Of a stretch of DNA of 64,000 nucleotides, positions 36,600 to 44,158 are shown piece after piece. The DNA is from Planctomycetaceae bacterium (GTDB lineage: Bacteria; Planctomycetota; Planctomycetia; Pirellulales; Thermoguttaceae). A model generated the notes under the pieces. It was not told the DNA's origin, made no database searches, and saw nothing but the letters and a program-made list of their open reading frames with translations. The stretch spans positions 1 to 64,000 of the forward strand of contig JAAYAY010000306.1 in NCBI GenBank assembly GCA_012719125.1, given 5' to 3'. Positions within the stretch are counted from its first letter, which is position 1; every line of letters starts with the position of its first letter. A program made the translations under genes and the position numbers.

Positions 36600-36861
36600 C
36601 GGCCGGCGATCCCGTAGCCGGCGAGGCCCCACCCGGAGTAGGGGCGTTCGGCGTGCCCCAATACTGGCCGACCAACGCCCAGCGGACAGGCCCCCCCAAT
36701 CCGGGGCCCTCTGACGGTGGTATATGGCACAACCCTACGGTTGTAATGAAACAGCGTGCGCCATGGGTTTCCGGGAGTAGTAAATGCTCCGTTGTAAAAT
36801 AGGGGTTTATGAACCTGAGTTGACACAATCACCCCTAGAACCCACGCGAGGAACGAAGAAC
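36600..36861. other. intergenic region inside the element
   Basis: These 262 bases lie between the ParB-like fragment and the AlpA-like gene. The last 100 bases are relatively AT-rich and may hold a promoter. No gene is supported. Confidence 0.4.
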
Positions 36862-37086
36862 ATGGCTCACTCGAAAACCCCAGCAACGAAGATGATCGGG
36901 ACGCGCGAAATCGCGTCGACCTGCGGCGTCACCGTGGCGACCGTCACGAAATGGGCGGCGTCCGGCGCAATGCCTCGACCGTACCGCTTCGGGACCGGCA
37001 CGAATGCCCTCATGCGTTGGCCAAAGGAGGAAATCGACTCCTGGCTTGAGCAATGCCGCGTTCGCGATGAACAACAAGCCGGCTAG
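36862..37086 (+). CDS. AlpA/MerR-type helix-turn-helix protein
   Basis: The protein is 74 residues from the ATG at 36862 (AGGAA about eight bases upstream). The motif IGTREIASTCGVTVATVTKW followed by AASGAMPRPYRFGTGTN and WPKEEIDSWLEQC is a winged HTH of the AlpA/excisionase kind. Such proteins regulate integrase or replication genes in satellites and P4-like elements. Its last codons (DEQQAG-stop) and the following leader are duplicated before the gene at 37798. Confidence 0.8.
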   Translation: MAHSKTPATKMIGTREIASTCGVTVATVTKWAASGAMPRPYRFGTGTNALMRWPKEEIDSWLEQCRVRDEQQAG

Positions 37087-37133
37087 GTACGCTCGCATCA
37101 CAACGACACCACAACTTTGGAGTATTCAACATG
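37066..37133 (+). repeat. leader repeat, copy A (HTH tail plus ribosome site)
   Basis: The stretch holds the last codons of the HTH gene (GACGAGCAACAAGCCGGCT-like, here GATGAACAACAAGCCGGCT), then an ACGACACCAC string and TGGAG before the ATG at 37131. A diverged copy occurs at 37738-37800. Confidence 0.7.
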
Positions 37134-37739
37134 ACAGCACAATCGAACTACCAGACCACGGCGCTTACGACGTTGGCAGTAGAGATCAACGAACACCACC
37201 GCCAGGCAGAGGCATCTGCTAAGACGGCTCTGGAACACGCACGCGCTGCCGGCGACCTACTCTTGCAGGCCAAGGGGAAGTGTCAGCACGGAACGTGGGG
37301 CGAATGGCTCGTCCAAAACTTCCAAGGTTCTACGCGGACGGCGCAGCGTTACATGGGATTCTCGAAGCGGTGGCCGGAACTCGAAGCAAAAACGACACGC
37401 GTGGCGGATTTGCCGATTCGAGAAGCGGCACGATTGCTGGCGGATTCCGGGCCGATCGACTTGGACGTCGAGATTCACCCGGCGGCGAATATGTTCCCGG
37501 AGTTCGACGGCGATGGGTATGAGGCAATGAAGGCAGACATTGCCAAGTATGGTCAAAAAGTTCCCATCACGTTCTATTGCGGGCAACTACTCGACGGCCG
37601 TGCGCGATTACGCGCTTGCCGAGAATTGGGAATCCAGCCGTTGACGCGTAACGTCGACGGCATTGACCCGGTTGCGTATTCCGTGGCGATGAATCTCCAT
37701 CGAACGCATCAAACGGCAAACGAGCCCATCGGATCGTGA
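37131..37739 (+). CDS. DUF3102/ParB-like protein, C-terminally truncated
   Basis: The 202-residue protein has a DUF3102-like N-terminal half (EINEHHRQAEASAKTALEHA, GDLLLQAKGKCQHGTWGEWL, RTAQRYMGFSKRWP) and a ParB-type nuclease/CTP-binding-like domain (MFPEFDGDGYEAMKADIAKY, CGQLLDGRARLRACRELGI, DPVAYSVAMNLHR). It stops at NLHRTHQTANEPIGS, exactly where full-length relatives go on with R.HLT.SQ and the HTH half. That half lies upstream at 36288. The truncation point is followed by the copied HTH tail. Either the two halves arose by rearrangement or the protein works without its DNA-binding half. Confidence 0.75.
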   Translation: MTAQSNYQTTALTTLAVEINEHHRQAEASAKTALEHARAAGDLLLQAKGKCQHGTWGEWLVQNFQGSTRTAQRYMGFSKRWPELEAKTTRVADLPIREAARLLADSGPIDLDVEIHPAANMFPEFDGDGYEAMKADIAKYGQKVPITFYCGQLLDGRARLRACRELGIQPLTRNVDGIDPVAYSVAMNLHRTHQTANEPIGS

Positions 37740-37800
37740 CGAGCAACAAGCCGGCTGAACACTACGACACCACCACCACCCCTGGAGAATATGCAAAATG
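37738..37800 (+). repeat. leader repeat, copy B
   Basis: GACGAGCAACAAGCCGGCTGA here would encode DEQQAG-stop, the same tail as the HTH gene ending at 37086. It is followed by ACGACACCACCACC and TGGAG before the ATG at 37798. This suggests an HTH gene once preceded the coiled-coil gene. Confidence 0.7.
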
Positions 37801-38955
37801 GCAGCCCCAATCATCGAGAACGTACAGCGCGGCGCGGACCTTGGCGGGATGCTCACGAGCGCCGGCCAAAGCGGACTGGCTCGTCTTCAGCAGCAATTGC
37901 AGTTTGGCCAGCAGTTCGTTGAGCAGCAGGCCCAGCAGCAGATTACCCGCGAGCAGCACGACCGCAATCTAGCCATGCAGCTTTCGCAACAGCGAGACAT
38001 GCAGCAGGCACAGATTGACGCGGCTGCACAGCGGCAGAAGTCGGCGGCTGACGAGGCGCTCAAGCGAATGACCGTTCAGTACGGTCTTGAGGGCCAGGTC
38101 AAGCGTGACGCATTCGACAACGAGTTGTCGAAGATGCGCGAGCAGGCGCGGCTTACGGCGCAGAACACCGAGTACACCTACACGACAAAGCAGCGCATCG
38201 AAGACGCCAAGTTTGCCCGCGCGGAACAGGCCATCAAGACGAACCAACAGTTCTCACGGCAAGAGCGGGATGAGGCACTTAGGCGTCTTTCGGTGGCTCG
38301 TGCAGGCATTCGAGAACCTACCGAGATTCTCGGCGATCCAAACAAGCCGAAGTACCCAGAAGGCGAGGAACCTGGAGTCAGGATTACTGCCGACGACGGC
38401 GCGATCTGGTCGAGGGAGATGGATGGCAATTGGAGGCTTCACCAATCTGCAAAGGATTCGATTCAGTATCTCCAAAAGCAGTCGCAAGCGGAGCTTCAAC
38501 TAAAACAGCTTGAGATTCAAGCGAAGCGCGAACAGGCGATTACCGAGACGCGGGCAAAGCTTCTTGCGGACGACGTGCGAATCGTCGGCCCAGACGGCAA
38601 GGCCGTCTATCGCCGTCGAACACCCGAAGAGGTTGACGAGATCGTTTCCTCAGCGTTCGGAATTGAACGGCAGATACAGCCGGCGCAGCAAGGCGAGCAA
38701 CCTTGGTGGGAGCGTGCCACCCAGAATGGACTCATGGTTGAGGAGTCAGACCTTGCGTTTCCTGAGGAGGTTGGCGGAAGCATCGCGTTCATTCGCACCG
38801 TCAAGGCGCGGTTTGGAGATCAGGTTCCAGACGAACTAAGGAAAGCGTACGAGCAAGCGGCCCTCGTTGTCAGCGCCTACGCTGCGCAGAACACTAAGAG
38901 TACCGGCGAACGCACCGAGTACCCACCGCAATCGAAATTCAAGCCCAGGAGCTAA
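37798..38955 (+). CDS. large coiled-coil element protein, function unknown
   Basis: The 385-residue protein is Gln/Ala/Arg-rich. The first 180 residues are almost wholly helical with heptad periodicity (RLQQQLQFGQQFVEQQAQQQ; RQKSAADEALKRMTVQYG; RQERDEALRRLSVARAG). A short beta-rich part (about 195-220, RITADDGAIWSREMDGNWRL) interrupts it, then another coiled coil (LQKQSQAELQLKQLEIQAKR) and a mixed C terminus. No known domain was recognised. Phage scaffolding or ejection proteins can look like this, so a role in hijacking or remodelling virions is possible, but this is speculation. Confidence 0.65.
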   Translation: MAAPIIENVQRGADLGGMLTSAGQSGLARLQQQLQFGQQFVEQQAQQQITREQHDRNLAMQLSQQRDMQQAQIDAAAQRQKSAADEALKRMTVQYGLEGQVKRDAFDNELSKMREQARLTAQNTEYTYTTKQRIEDAKFARAEQAIKTNQQFSRQERDEALRRLSVARAGIREPTEILGDPNKPKYPEGEEPGVRITADDGAIWSREMDGNWRLHQSAKDSIQYLQKQSQAELQLKQLEIQAKREQAITETRAKLLADDVRIVGPDGKAVYRRRTPEEVDEIVSSAFGIERQIQPAQQGEQPWWERATQNGLMVEESDLAFPEEVGGSIAFIRTVKARFGDQVPDELRKAYEQAALVVSAYAAQNTKSTGERTEYPPQSKFKPRS

Positions 38956-38958
38956 CCC

Positions 38959-39180
38959 GTGCAAATCGACCCGGAGATTCTGAGGATTGCGAACGAGGTT
39001 GCTAAGAACGCCCCACCCGCTCCACAAGGAACAAGGCTCTTCGATCCAATCGAGGCGATGTCCCCTATCCCGTTCGCAGACCGCGAGCCGTTTCGTATTG
39101 ACGAACAGCACAGTAAACCACCGCGCCGGAGACGATGGTTTCAGAGACTCTTTCAATGGCGACGCAGGAGGACACCTTGA
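38959..39180 (+). CDS. small basic element protein
   Basis: The 73-residue protein starts at a GTG, three bases after the coiled-coil gene. It has an acidic/aliphatic N-terminal half (QIDPEILRIANEVAKNAP) and a strongly basic C terminus (PPRRRRWFQRLFQWRRRR), suggesting nucleic-acid or membrane contact. I do not recognise it. Its stop codon overlaps the next start. Confidence 0.6.
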   Translation: MQIDPEILRIANEVAKNAPPAPQGTRLFDPIEAMSPIPFADREPFRIDEQHSKPPRRRRWFQRLFQWRRRRTP

Positions 39181-39431
39181 TGAGAAGTATCTACCATGAC
39201 GAACAACATGAGTCGCCAATCCCACGGTTAGCCCTCCGGCCGCGAGAGGCGGCCGAGTCGCTTGGGATATCCGAGAAGGGCCTCTGGCAGATTACGAGTC
39301 CCCGCGGCAGCATCCCCTGCGTTCGTGTCGGAAGTCGAGTAATGTATTTCCGCCACCAGCTTGAGCGCTGGGCAGACGAGCAAGCGGCGCAGCAAGCAAC
39401 GGAAAGCGAGGCAGTAAATGCTGAAACCTAA
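39180..39431 (+). CDS. helix-turn-helix protein, excisionase-like
   Basis: The protein is 83 residues from the ATG at 39180, which has GGAGG eight bases upstream and overlaps the previous stop. It shows the excisionase-family HTH: LRPREAAESLGISEKGLWQ, then a turn and VRVGSRVMYFRHQLERWADE. The gene overlaps the start of the replication gene by 14 bases, so it likely regulates or accompanies replication. It is the third small HTH protein of this element. Confidence 0.75.
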   Translation: MRSIYHDEQHESPIPRLALRPREAAESLGISEKGLWQITSPRGSIPCVRVGSRVMYFRHQLERWADEQAAQQATESEAVNAET

Positions 39432-41601
39432 CCGTAAGAATGTTCCCACAAAACTGACGGAATGTCGGCAGTGGATACCGTGGAAGAACGAACATGAGCG
39501 AAAGATTCCATGTCAGGAAAACGGCAAGCCGGCGAGTGTCAGCGATCCCTCCACTTGGACGACGTTGGACGGCGCTTGGGAAGCATACGAGCGCGGCGGG
39601 TACGACGGTATCGGTTTCGTGTTCACGAAAGATGATCCGTTTGTTGGGGTCGACCTGGACGGGTGCCGGCATCCGCGCCAAGGACTCGCCCCGTGGGCGC
39701 AAGCGATTGTGGAACGATTGAACTCCTATACCGAGATTTCACCCAGCGGGTACGGTGTTCATATCATCGTCCGCGGTTCGTCGCCTTTCCTGACAGGCCG
39801 CAAGATCGATCTTTCCGCGCAGCAAGGCAGCGAGGGCGGTAAGAAAGCCGGGATCGAAGTATACGACCACGGTAGGTACTTTTGCATTACCGGGCAAATG
39901 TTAGAGGGAGTGGTGGCTCGCGACGTGGAGTCATTCGGCGATTGGGAGAGCATATCGGTACTCCCCCCCGCCCACAACTCTGGCCAACCGCAACCTGTAC
40001 CTCCGGCAACGGTCGTTCCCTCCGCGCCGGCGCAGCCTGTTACAGCCCCGAAGCCGTGGGAGCGTCCGGCTACGTCTGTCGCGCCGGCACAGGAACCGGC
40101 GAGCGCGGCGCAGACGGCGCTGGGTTCGGTGGGCCAAGTAGGGGTCGATCTGGAACGGCGGATACGGCGAGCAACTGCATACGTCGATGCTTACCCGCCG
40201 GCAATCAGCGGGCAGGGCGGGCACGCGACAACGCTCTACCTCGTGCAAAACCTCGTGCATAGGTTCGACCTACCTGAGAACGTCGCCCTGCAAGTGCTTC
40301 AGTCGTACAACCAGCGCTGCCAACCGGAATGGAGCGAAAAGGAACTTGCTCACAAGATTCAACAAGCCCATGAACACCCCGCCGACAAAGCGGCCGAATG
40401 GGAAGCGGAAGAACTCGCCGAACAAGCCGCGGAGGCAGCGGCGCTGACGAACGGAGCGGAGTCGGCACGAAGCCTGTTGGCGGAGTACGATCGCAAAACA
40501 GGCCTGGTTGGTGCGCCGGCGAGTGCGACGGTAGCCAGCGAACCGCAACCGTCGATCGTGCTAGCTTCGGATTGGCTCATGCAAGAGCCCCCGCCTGTCG
40601 AATCGATCATTCCAGGCTTGCTTGACCGCGGGGACAAGTTTTTTGTCGTCGGGCAGTCCAAGTTGGGCAAGAGCTTTTTCGCGTTGATGCTCGCACTCTG
40701 TCTCGCGGCCGGACGGGATTTCCTTTGCTGGAAACCGCGTGGCCGGCAGCGCGTTCTCGTCCTGCAATTTGAGTTGAAGTCGGCGCACTACTGGCGGCGG
40801 GTTCGACGTGTTGCTTCCGCTCTTGGGATTACCCCGGCGGACATTGGAGACCGGCTCGATATCCTGAATCTTCGCGGGAAGGCGTCGCAACTCGACGCGC
40901 TTCGGTTTGAGGATTATGACGCGGTGCTCTTCGACCCGCTATTCAAGTTGGCAGACCGCGCCGGCGCTGACGAAAACACCCAAAAGGACATGGCGCGATT
41001 GCTTGGCGGTTTTGACGCGATTTGCGAACGCGGGCCGGCAGTGATAATCATTCACCACGGGACGAAGGGACGCATCGGCGACCGACAGGCGATCGACCGC
41101 GCCAGTGGCTCCGGCGTCATTGCCAGAGATTTCGACGGGATGTTTACGCTCGCCCCTCATGCTGACAACCCGGGTGATTGGCTTGTACTCGAAACGGTCT
41201 TGCGAAACTACCGCAGTCCCGAGGCTAAGACGCTGGAATTTCAAGACTGCTCGTTCATTGTCCGTGATGACGTACCGCCCGAGGTTGAGACTTCGGACTC
41301 GGTTCGGCGTGCCAAACAATCCGGGCCCAGTGTTGAGGCGTTATCGGCTACGGTGGGTGGGTGGATTTCGGGACCCGGGCCGGAGGAGACGACGCCATTG
41401 ATCGACCGAATGCAAAGGGAATTGCACGTCGGCGTCGGAAAAGCAAAGGCAGTGCTTCGCCACCTCGAATCCTTGGGATACACCCGAGGCAAGACTTCCG
41501 AGTTTCCTGCGAAGTCGATTATCACTCCGCCACTGAAACCACTCGTTCAGGGGAACTTGAGTTTCCTGTTGCAGAGTGGACAGACGAGACAGACAGAATG
41601 A
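39418..41601 (+). CDS. primase/AAA-helicase-like replication protein
   Basis: The 727-residue protein has an N-terminal phage/plasmid primase-like domain (GIGFVFTKDDPFVGVDLDGC; YTEISPSGYGVHIIVRG) typical of prim-pol proteins, a helical middle, and a RecA/AAA_25 (RepA-like) ATPase domain at about residues 380-600: Walker A GQSKLGKSFFALML, Walker B YDAVLFDPLFKLAD and the sensor-like IIIHHGTKG. A C-terminal HTH-like segment (DRMQRELHVGVGKAKAVLRHL) follows. This is the usual replication initiator of satellites and small integrative elements. GAGG lies seven bases before the ATG. Confidence 0.88.
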   Translation: MLKPNRKNVPTKLTECRQWIPWKNEHERKIPCQENGKPASVSDPSTWTTLDGAWEAYERGGYDGIGFVFTKDDPFVGVDLDGCRHPRQGLAPWAQAIVERLNSYTEISPSGYGVHIIVRGSSPFLTGRKIDLSAQQGSEGGKKAGIEVYDHGRYFCITGQMLEGVVARDVESFGDWESISVLPPAHNSGQPQPVPPATVVPSAPAQPVTAPKPWERPATSVAPAQEPASAAQTALGSVGQVGVDLERRIRRATAYVDAYPPAISGQGGHATTLYLVQNLVHRFDLPENVALQVLQSYNQRCQPEWSEKELAHKIQQAHEHPADKAAEWEAEELAEQAAEAAALTNGAESARSLLAEYDRKTGLVGAPASATVASEPQPSIVLASDWLMQEPPPVESIIPGLLDRGDKFFVVGQSKLGKSFFALMLALCLAAGRDFLCWKPRGRQRVLVLQFELKSAHYWRRVRRVASALGITPADIGDRLDILNLRGKASQLDALRFEDYDAVLFDPLFKLADRAGADENTQKDMARLLGGFDAICERGPAVIIIHHGTKGRIGDRQAIDRASGSGVIARDFDGMFTLAPHADNPGDWLVLETVLRNYRSPEAKTLEFQDCSFIVRDDVPPEVETSDSVRRAKQSGPSVEALSATVGGWISGPGPEETTPLIDRMQRELHVGVGKAKAVLRHLESLGYTRGKTSEFPAKSIITPPLKPLVQGNLSFLLQSGQTRQTE

Positions 41602-41650
41602 CCGATCAGTCTGTATGGTCTGGGGCAGTTGTCTCTCCAGACCAGACGGT

Positions 41651-41676
41651 ATGGCCCTTACTACGTAAGGGGCCAT
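41651..41676. terminator. imperfect hairpin after the replication gene
   Basis: ATGGCCCTTAC and GTAAGGGGCCAT form a stem with one bulged base and a three-base loop. It sits 50 bases after the replication gene stop. The lack of a T-run makes it an uncertain terminator; it could be an operator. GTCTGG motifs flank it on both sides. Confidence 0.4.
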
Positions 41677-41774
41677 CCGCTCTGTCGCTCCCATCTGGTC
41701 TGGCGAGCCGAGACAACTCCGCGCGACAAGTGAGAGAGTTAGAAGTTAGTGCTCTATATTGAGAGGGTGATTGA

Positions 41775-42233
41775 ATGTTGAATGTTGCAAGTTTGAGAAT
41801 CGAACGCGTCGGACGCGACTTCCGGATTTGGTCTGGGCGGCCCCGGCTACTCGCGTTCGTTTTTGAGGTTGGCCAAGACGAACCCGTGGGGGCGATAGTC
41901 GGCGACGTGCCGGGGGCCGACGATCCTGAGACGGTCTGGTTCGTCGACGACAGCGGCCGTGGAGAGCAGTTGGACGGCACGTGGGACGCTTCGGCGATTG
42001 CCGCCCCGCCAGACATCGAAGTGCGGCCGGTCCCTGAACAGTTCAGGCTTCAGCCGGACGGCAGCCAGGCAATCGCGATCCTCTGGCAGCGGGCAGCGGC
42101 GTCGATGGAACCCGGGCCGGTTGGAGCAATCCTCGTTGCCGACGGCGTGGCGATCGTCGAAACCAGGGCAGGCCGGTTCCCGATTGCCCGGATCGAACCG
42201 GATGGTTACCCACCTGAGCCGTCCGAGAACTGA
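41775..42233 (+). CDS. element protein of unknown function
   Basis: The 152-residue acidic protein has GAGGGTG about five bases upstream of its ATG. It looks beta-rich (FRIWSGRPRLLAFVFEVG; GAIVGDVPGADDPETVWFVD; VGAILVADGVAIVETRAGRF). It is not recognised, has no signal peptide or membrane helix, and may be a small regulatory or anti-host protein. Confidence 0.6.
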   Translation: MLNVASLRIERVGRDFRIWSGRPRLLAFVFEVGQDEPVGAIVGDVPGADDPETVWFVDDSGRGEQLDGTWDASAIAAPPDIEVRPVPEQFRLQPDGSQAIAILWQRAAASMEPGPVGAILVADGVAIVETRAGRFPIARIEPDGYPPEPSEN

Positions 42234-42377
42234 CCCCCTCCCCTACCTGGCCCACACCGTAGAACGCTGTTTTTTTCGCCGAGGGTGCCGACATGACCCA
42301 AGACACCACCCGACCCCTCGGCGCGAACGAAACGATAGCTAGCTACCACTTCCTGAGATTCTGGAGGACGTTTGACC

Positions 42378-42653
42378 ATGAAACTGTTGACACCCCTGAA
42401 GGCGATCCGTGCAAATTGTCTGGAGTGTTGCGATAGCTCCGCAAAGGCGGTTGCGTATTGCACGTGCGATGGGAAGAATTCGACGGCGTGTGTTTTCTGG
42501 CCTTACCGATTCGGCAAGCGGCCTGAAACAGCCGCGCAGAAGTACGGGGCGGCAATGCTGAATCCGGCGGAAATGCCCGGTCCTGGTGTTCTACTCGAAT
42601 CCTTGCCGACGAATCCGAGGGAGTGGGCGGCGAGCAAGGCACGTGTTGCTTGA
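42378..42653 (+). CDS. small Cys-rich phage-type protein
   Basis: The protein is 91 residues from the ATG at 42378; a TTG at 42372 has better spacing to GGAGG. The motif AIRANCLECCDSSAKAVAYC, then C...CVFWPYRFG, is a zinc-ribbon-like cluster of five to six cysteines seen in many phage and satellite small proteins (pattern KAIR..CL.CC......V..C....C...PYRFG). Function is not known; metal binding is inferred from the cysteines. Confidence 0.75.
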   Translation: MKLLTPLKAIRANCLECCDSSAKAVAYCTCDGKNSTACVFWPYRFGKRPETAAQKYGAAMLNPAEMPGPGVLLESLPTNPREWAASKARVA

Positions 42654-42853
42654 CGGTTGGGTGGAAAGTAGGCTGGCACGGGGGCGGGCTGGGCGATCTA
42701 TGTGCCCTCGTCCCCGCCCAGCCCGACGCGAATCAACACCCCCACACTGGCGTCAAGCTGAGAGATAACTAACAGTTGCGATAGAAACTAAGCCCACCTC
42801 GCGCGAGAACCCCACAACCAGGGGGTTGTCGCACAGAATGAAGAGAGGCGACC

Positions 42854-44158
42854 ATGGCAAGTTTGAACGCGGACAAGGCCGGCAACAGGCGACTTCAGTT
42901 TCGGGCACCCAACGGCAAGCGAGTGACCCTCTACCTTGGCCGGCTGCCTCTTCGCAAAGCGGAGATAGTGAAGTCCTACGTTGAGCGCCTGTTGCTTGCG
43001 GCCGTGTCGGGCGATAACGTCGACACCGACACCGCCTCGTGGTTGACTCGAATCACGGATGAGCTTCACGAGAAGTTGGCCAGTTGTGGCCTGGTGAAAC
43101 CGCGCGACGAAACCACGGTGGGCAGACTCGTTGCCGACTTCATTGCCGCCAACCCCCATGCCAAGCCGGCAACGCTCGTGGTCTGGCGACACACGAAACG
43201 GAATCTGGTTGCTCACTTCGGGAAGGGCCGGCAGTTGCGGACCATCGGCGCGCCCGATGCCGAAGGCTTCCGGCAATACCTGGTCGACCAGAAGCTAGCC
43301 GGCACGACGGTCATGAAACGGCTTCAGTTTGCCCGGCAGTTCTTCACCCATGCCGTGCGCCGTGAATGGATCGATCGCAACCCGTTTGAGAACGTGTCGC
43401 ACAAGGGCGGGAACCCCGCCGACAAGCAGCGGTACATTTCCGAGGCGGACACCAAGCTTCTGGTTGACGCAGCGCCTAACTGGGTCTGGCGAACGATGAT
43501 TGCCCTGTCGCGATTCGGTGGGCTGCGGTGCCCTTCCGAGGTGCTTTCCTTGCGGCTTGCCGATCTGAATTGGCAGCGCGGTTCCATGACCGTCATTTCG
43601 CCCAAGACCGAGGGGCACGGGCAAGGCCGGCGCGTAGTTCCGATGTTTGCCCGATTGCGGCCGTACCTTGAGGAAGCCTGGCAAATGGCGAAAGAGGGGC
43701 AGGTGAACGTGATTCCTGAGAGTCTGTACCTTCCGGCCGCAAACGGTCCGCGGGGTTGGAACGGATGCAACCTTCGGACTACGTTTCAGAAGATCGTCGC
43801 TCGTGCCGGCTTAGAAGAGTGGCCCCGCTTGTGGCACAACCTACGGGCAAGTTGCGAATCCGACTTGGCTCGGGAGTACCCCATCGCCACCGTCTGCAAG
43901 TGGATCGGCAACACGGTTACCATTGCGGCTCGTCACTACATCCAGGTTACTGACGCCGACTTCGATAGGGCTTGTGCGGCTACCGATGAGGCAACGCAAA
44001 ATCCAACGTACACAGCGCACGTAAGGCCCGGTATTGACTCGTTGCCAAAAAGCAAAGACCCCGTTTTTGCCGAGAAAAACGAGGTCTTACTGCTTGATAC
44101 GAATACACTAGTGGAGGCGGCGGGAATCGAACCCGCGTCCCGCGACGTATCCGGGTGA
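42854..44158 (+). CDS. int: tyrosine recombinase (integrase)
   Basis: The 434-residue protein starts with GAGAGG five bases upstream. The SAM-like core-binding domain spans about residues 85-180; the catalytic domain carries R225 (FGGLRCPSEV), a beta-strand lysine K251, H328-R331 (LWHNLRAS) and the nucleophile Y362 (AARHYIQVTD). The usual histidine before the tyrosine helix is replaced by Asn353 (WIGNTVT), as in related planctomycete integrases. The last 34 residues are encoded by the att core and the tmRNA 3' part, read in the other strand (VEAAGIEPASRDVSG). It adjoins ssrA, its target. Confidence 0.95.
   Translation: MASLNADKAGNRRLQFRAPNGKRVTLYLGRLPLRKAEIVKSYVERLLLAAVSGDNVDTDTASWLTRITDELHEKLASCGLVKPRDETTVGRLVADFIAANPHAKPATLVVWRHTKRNLVAHFGKGRQLRTIGAPDAEGFRQYLVDQKLAGTTVMKRLQFARQFFTHAVRREWIDRNPFENVSHKGGNPADKQRYISEADTKLLVDAAPNWVWRTMIALSRFGGLRCPSEVLSLRLADLNWQRGSMTVISPKTEGHGQGRRVVPMFARLRPYLEEAWQMAKEGQVNVIPESLYLPAANGPRGWNGCNLRTTFQKIVARAGLEEWPRLWHNLRASCESDLAREYPIATVCKWIGNTVTIAARHYIQVTDADFDRACAATDEATQNPTYTAHVRPGIDSLPKSKDPVFAEKNEVLLLDTNTLVEAAGIEPASRDVSG
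44055..44088. terminator. hairpin downstream of ssrA
   Basis: AAGACCCCGTTTTT and GAAAAACGAGGTCTT form a 14-bp stem with one mismatch. It lies 24 bases after the tmRNA 3' end (minus strand), is part of the 79-bp att repeat, and is therefore present at both ends of the element. It may end transcription of ssrA and also of int. Confidence 0.6.
44055..44133. other. attR: 79-bp direct repeat, right end of the element
   Basis: The copy is identical to attL (33302-33380). It reconstitutes the 3' end of the tmRNA gene, including the T-arm sequence GGTTCGATTCCCGCCGCCTCC on the minus strand, so the host RNA stays functional after integration. It overlaps the last codons of int. Confidence 0.92.

Larger units (their letters stand above)
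33302..44133. mobile_element. 10.75-kb integrative element in ssrA
   Basis: The element is bounded by a perfect 79-bp direct repeat and ends with a tyrosine integrase gene next to the intact tmRNA gene, the usual arrangement for genomic islands, satellites and prophages. Cargo, left to right: the integrase tail segment, an HTH protein, a serine recombinase, two small unknowns, a ParB-like fragment, an AlpA-like HTH protein, a DUF3102/ParB-like gene, a coiled-coil protein, two small genes, a primase/AAA replication protein, an unknown, a Cys-rich phage-type protein and the integrase. No virion structural or conjugation genes were seen. Codons look less uniformly GC-rich than the flanks, but I did not measure this. 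It may be a phage satellite. Confidence 0.88.

Noticed and set aside
44055-44158. The integrase C-terminal residues VEAAGIEPASRDVSG as a real protein domain
   Set aside because: They are translated from the att core and tmRNA gene in antisense. The same text is a known read-through artefact at RNA-gene attachment sites.
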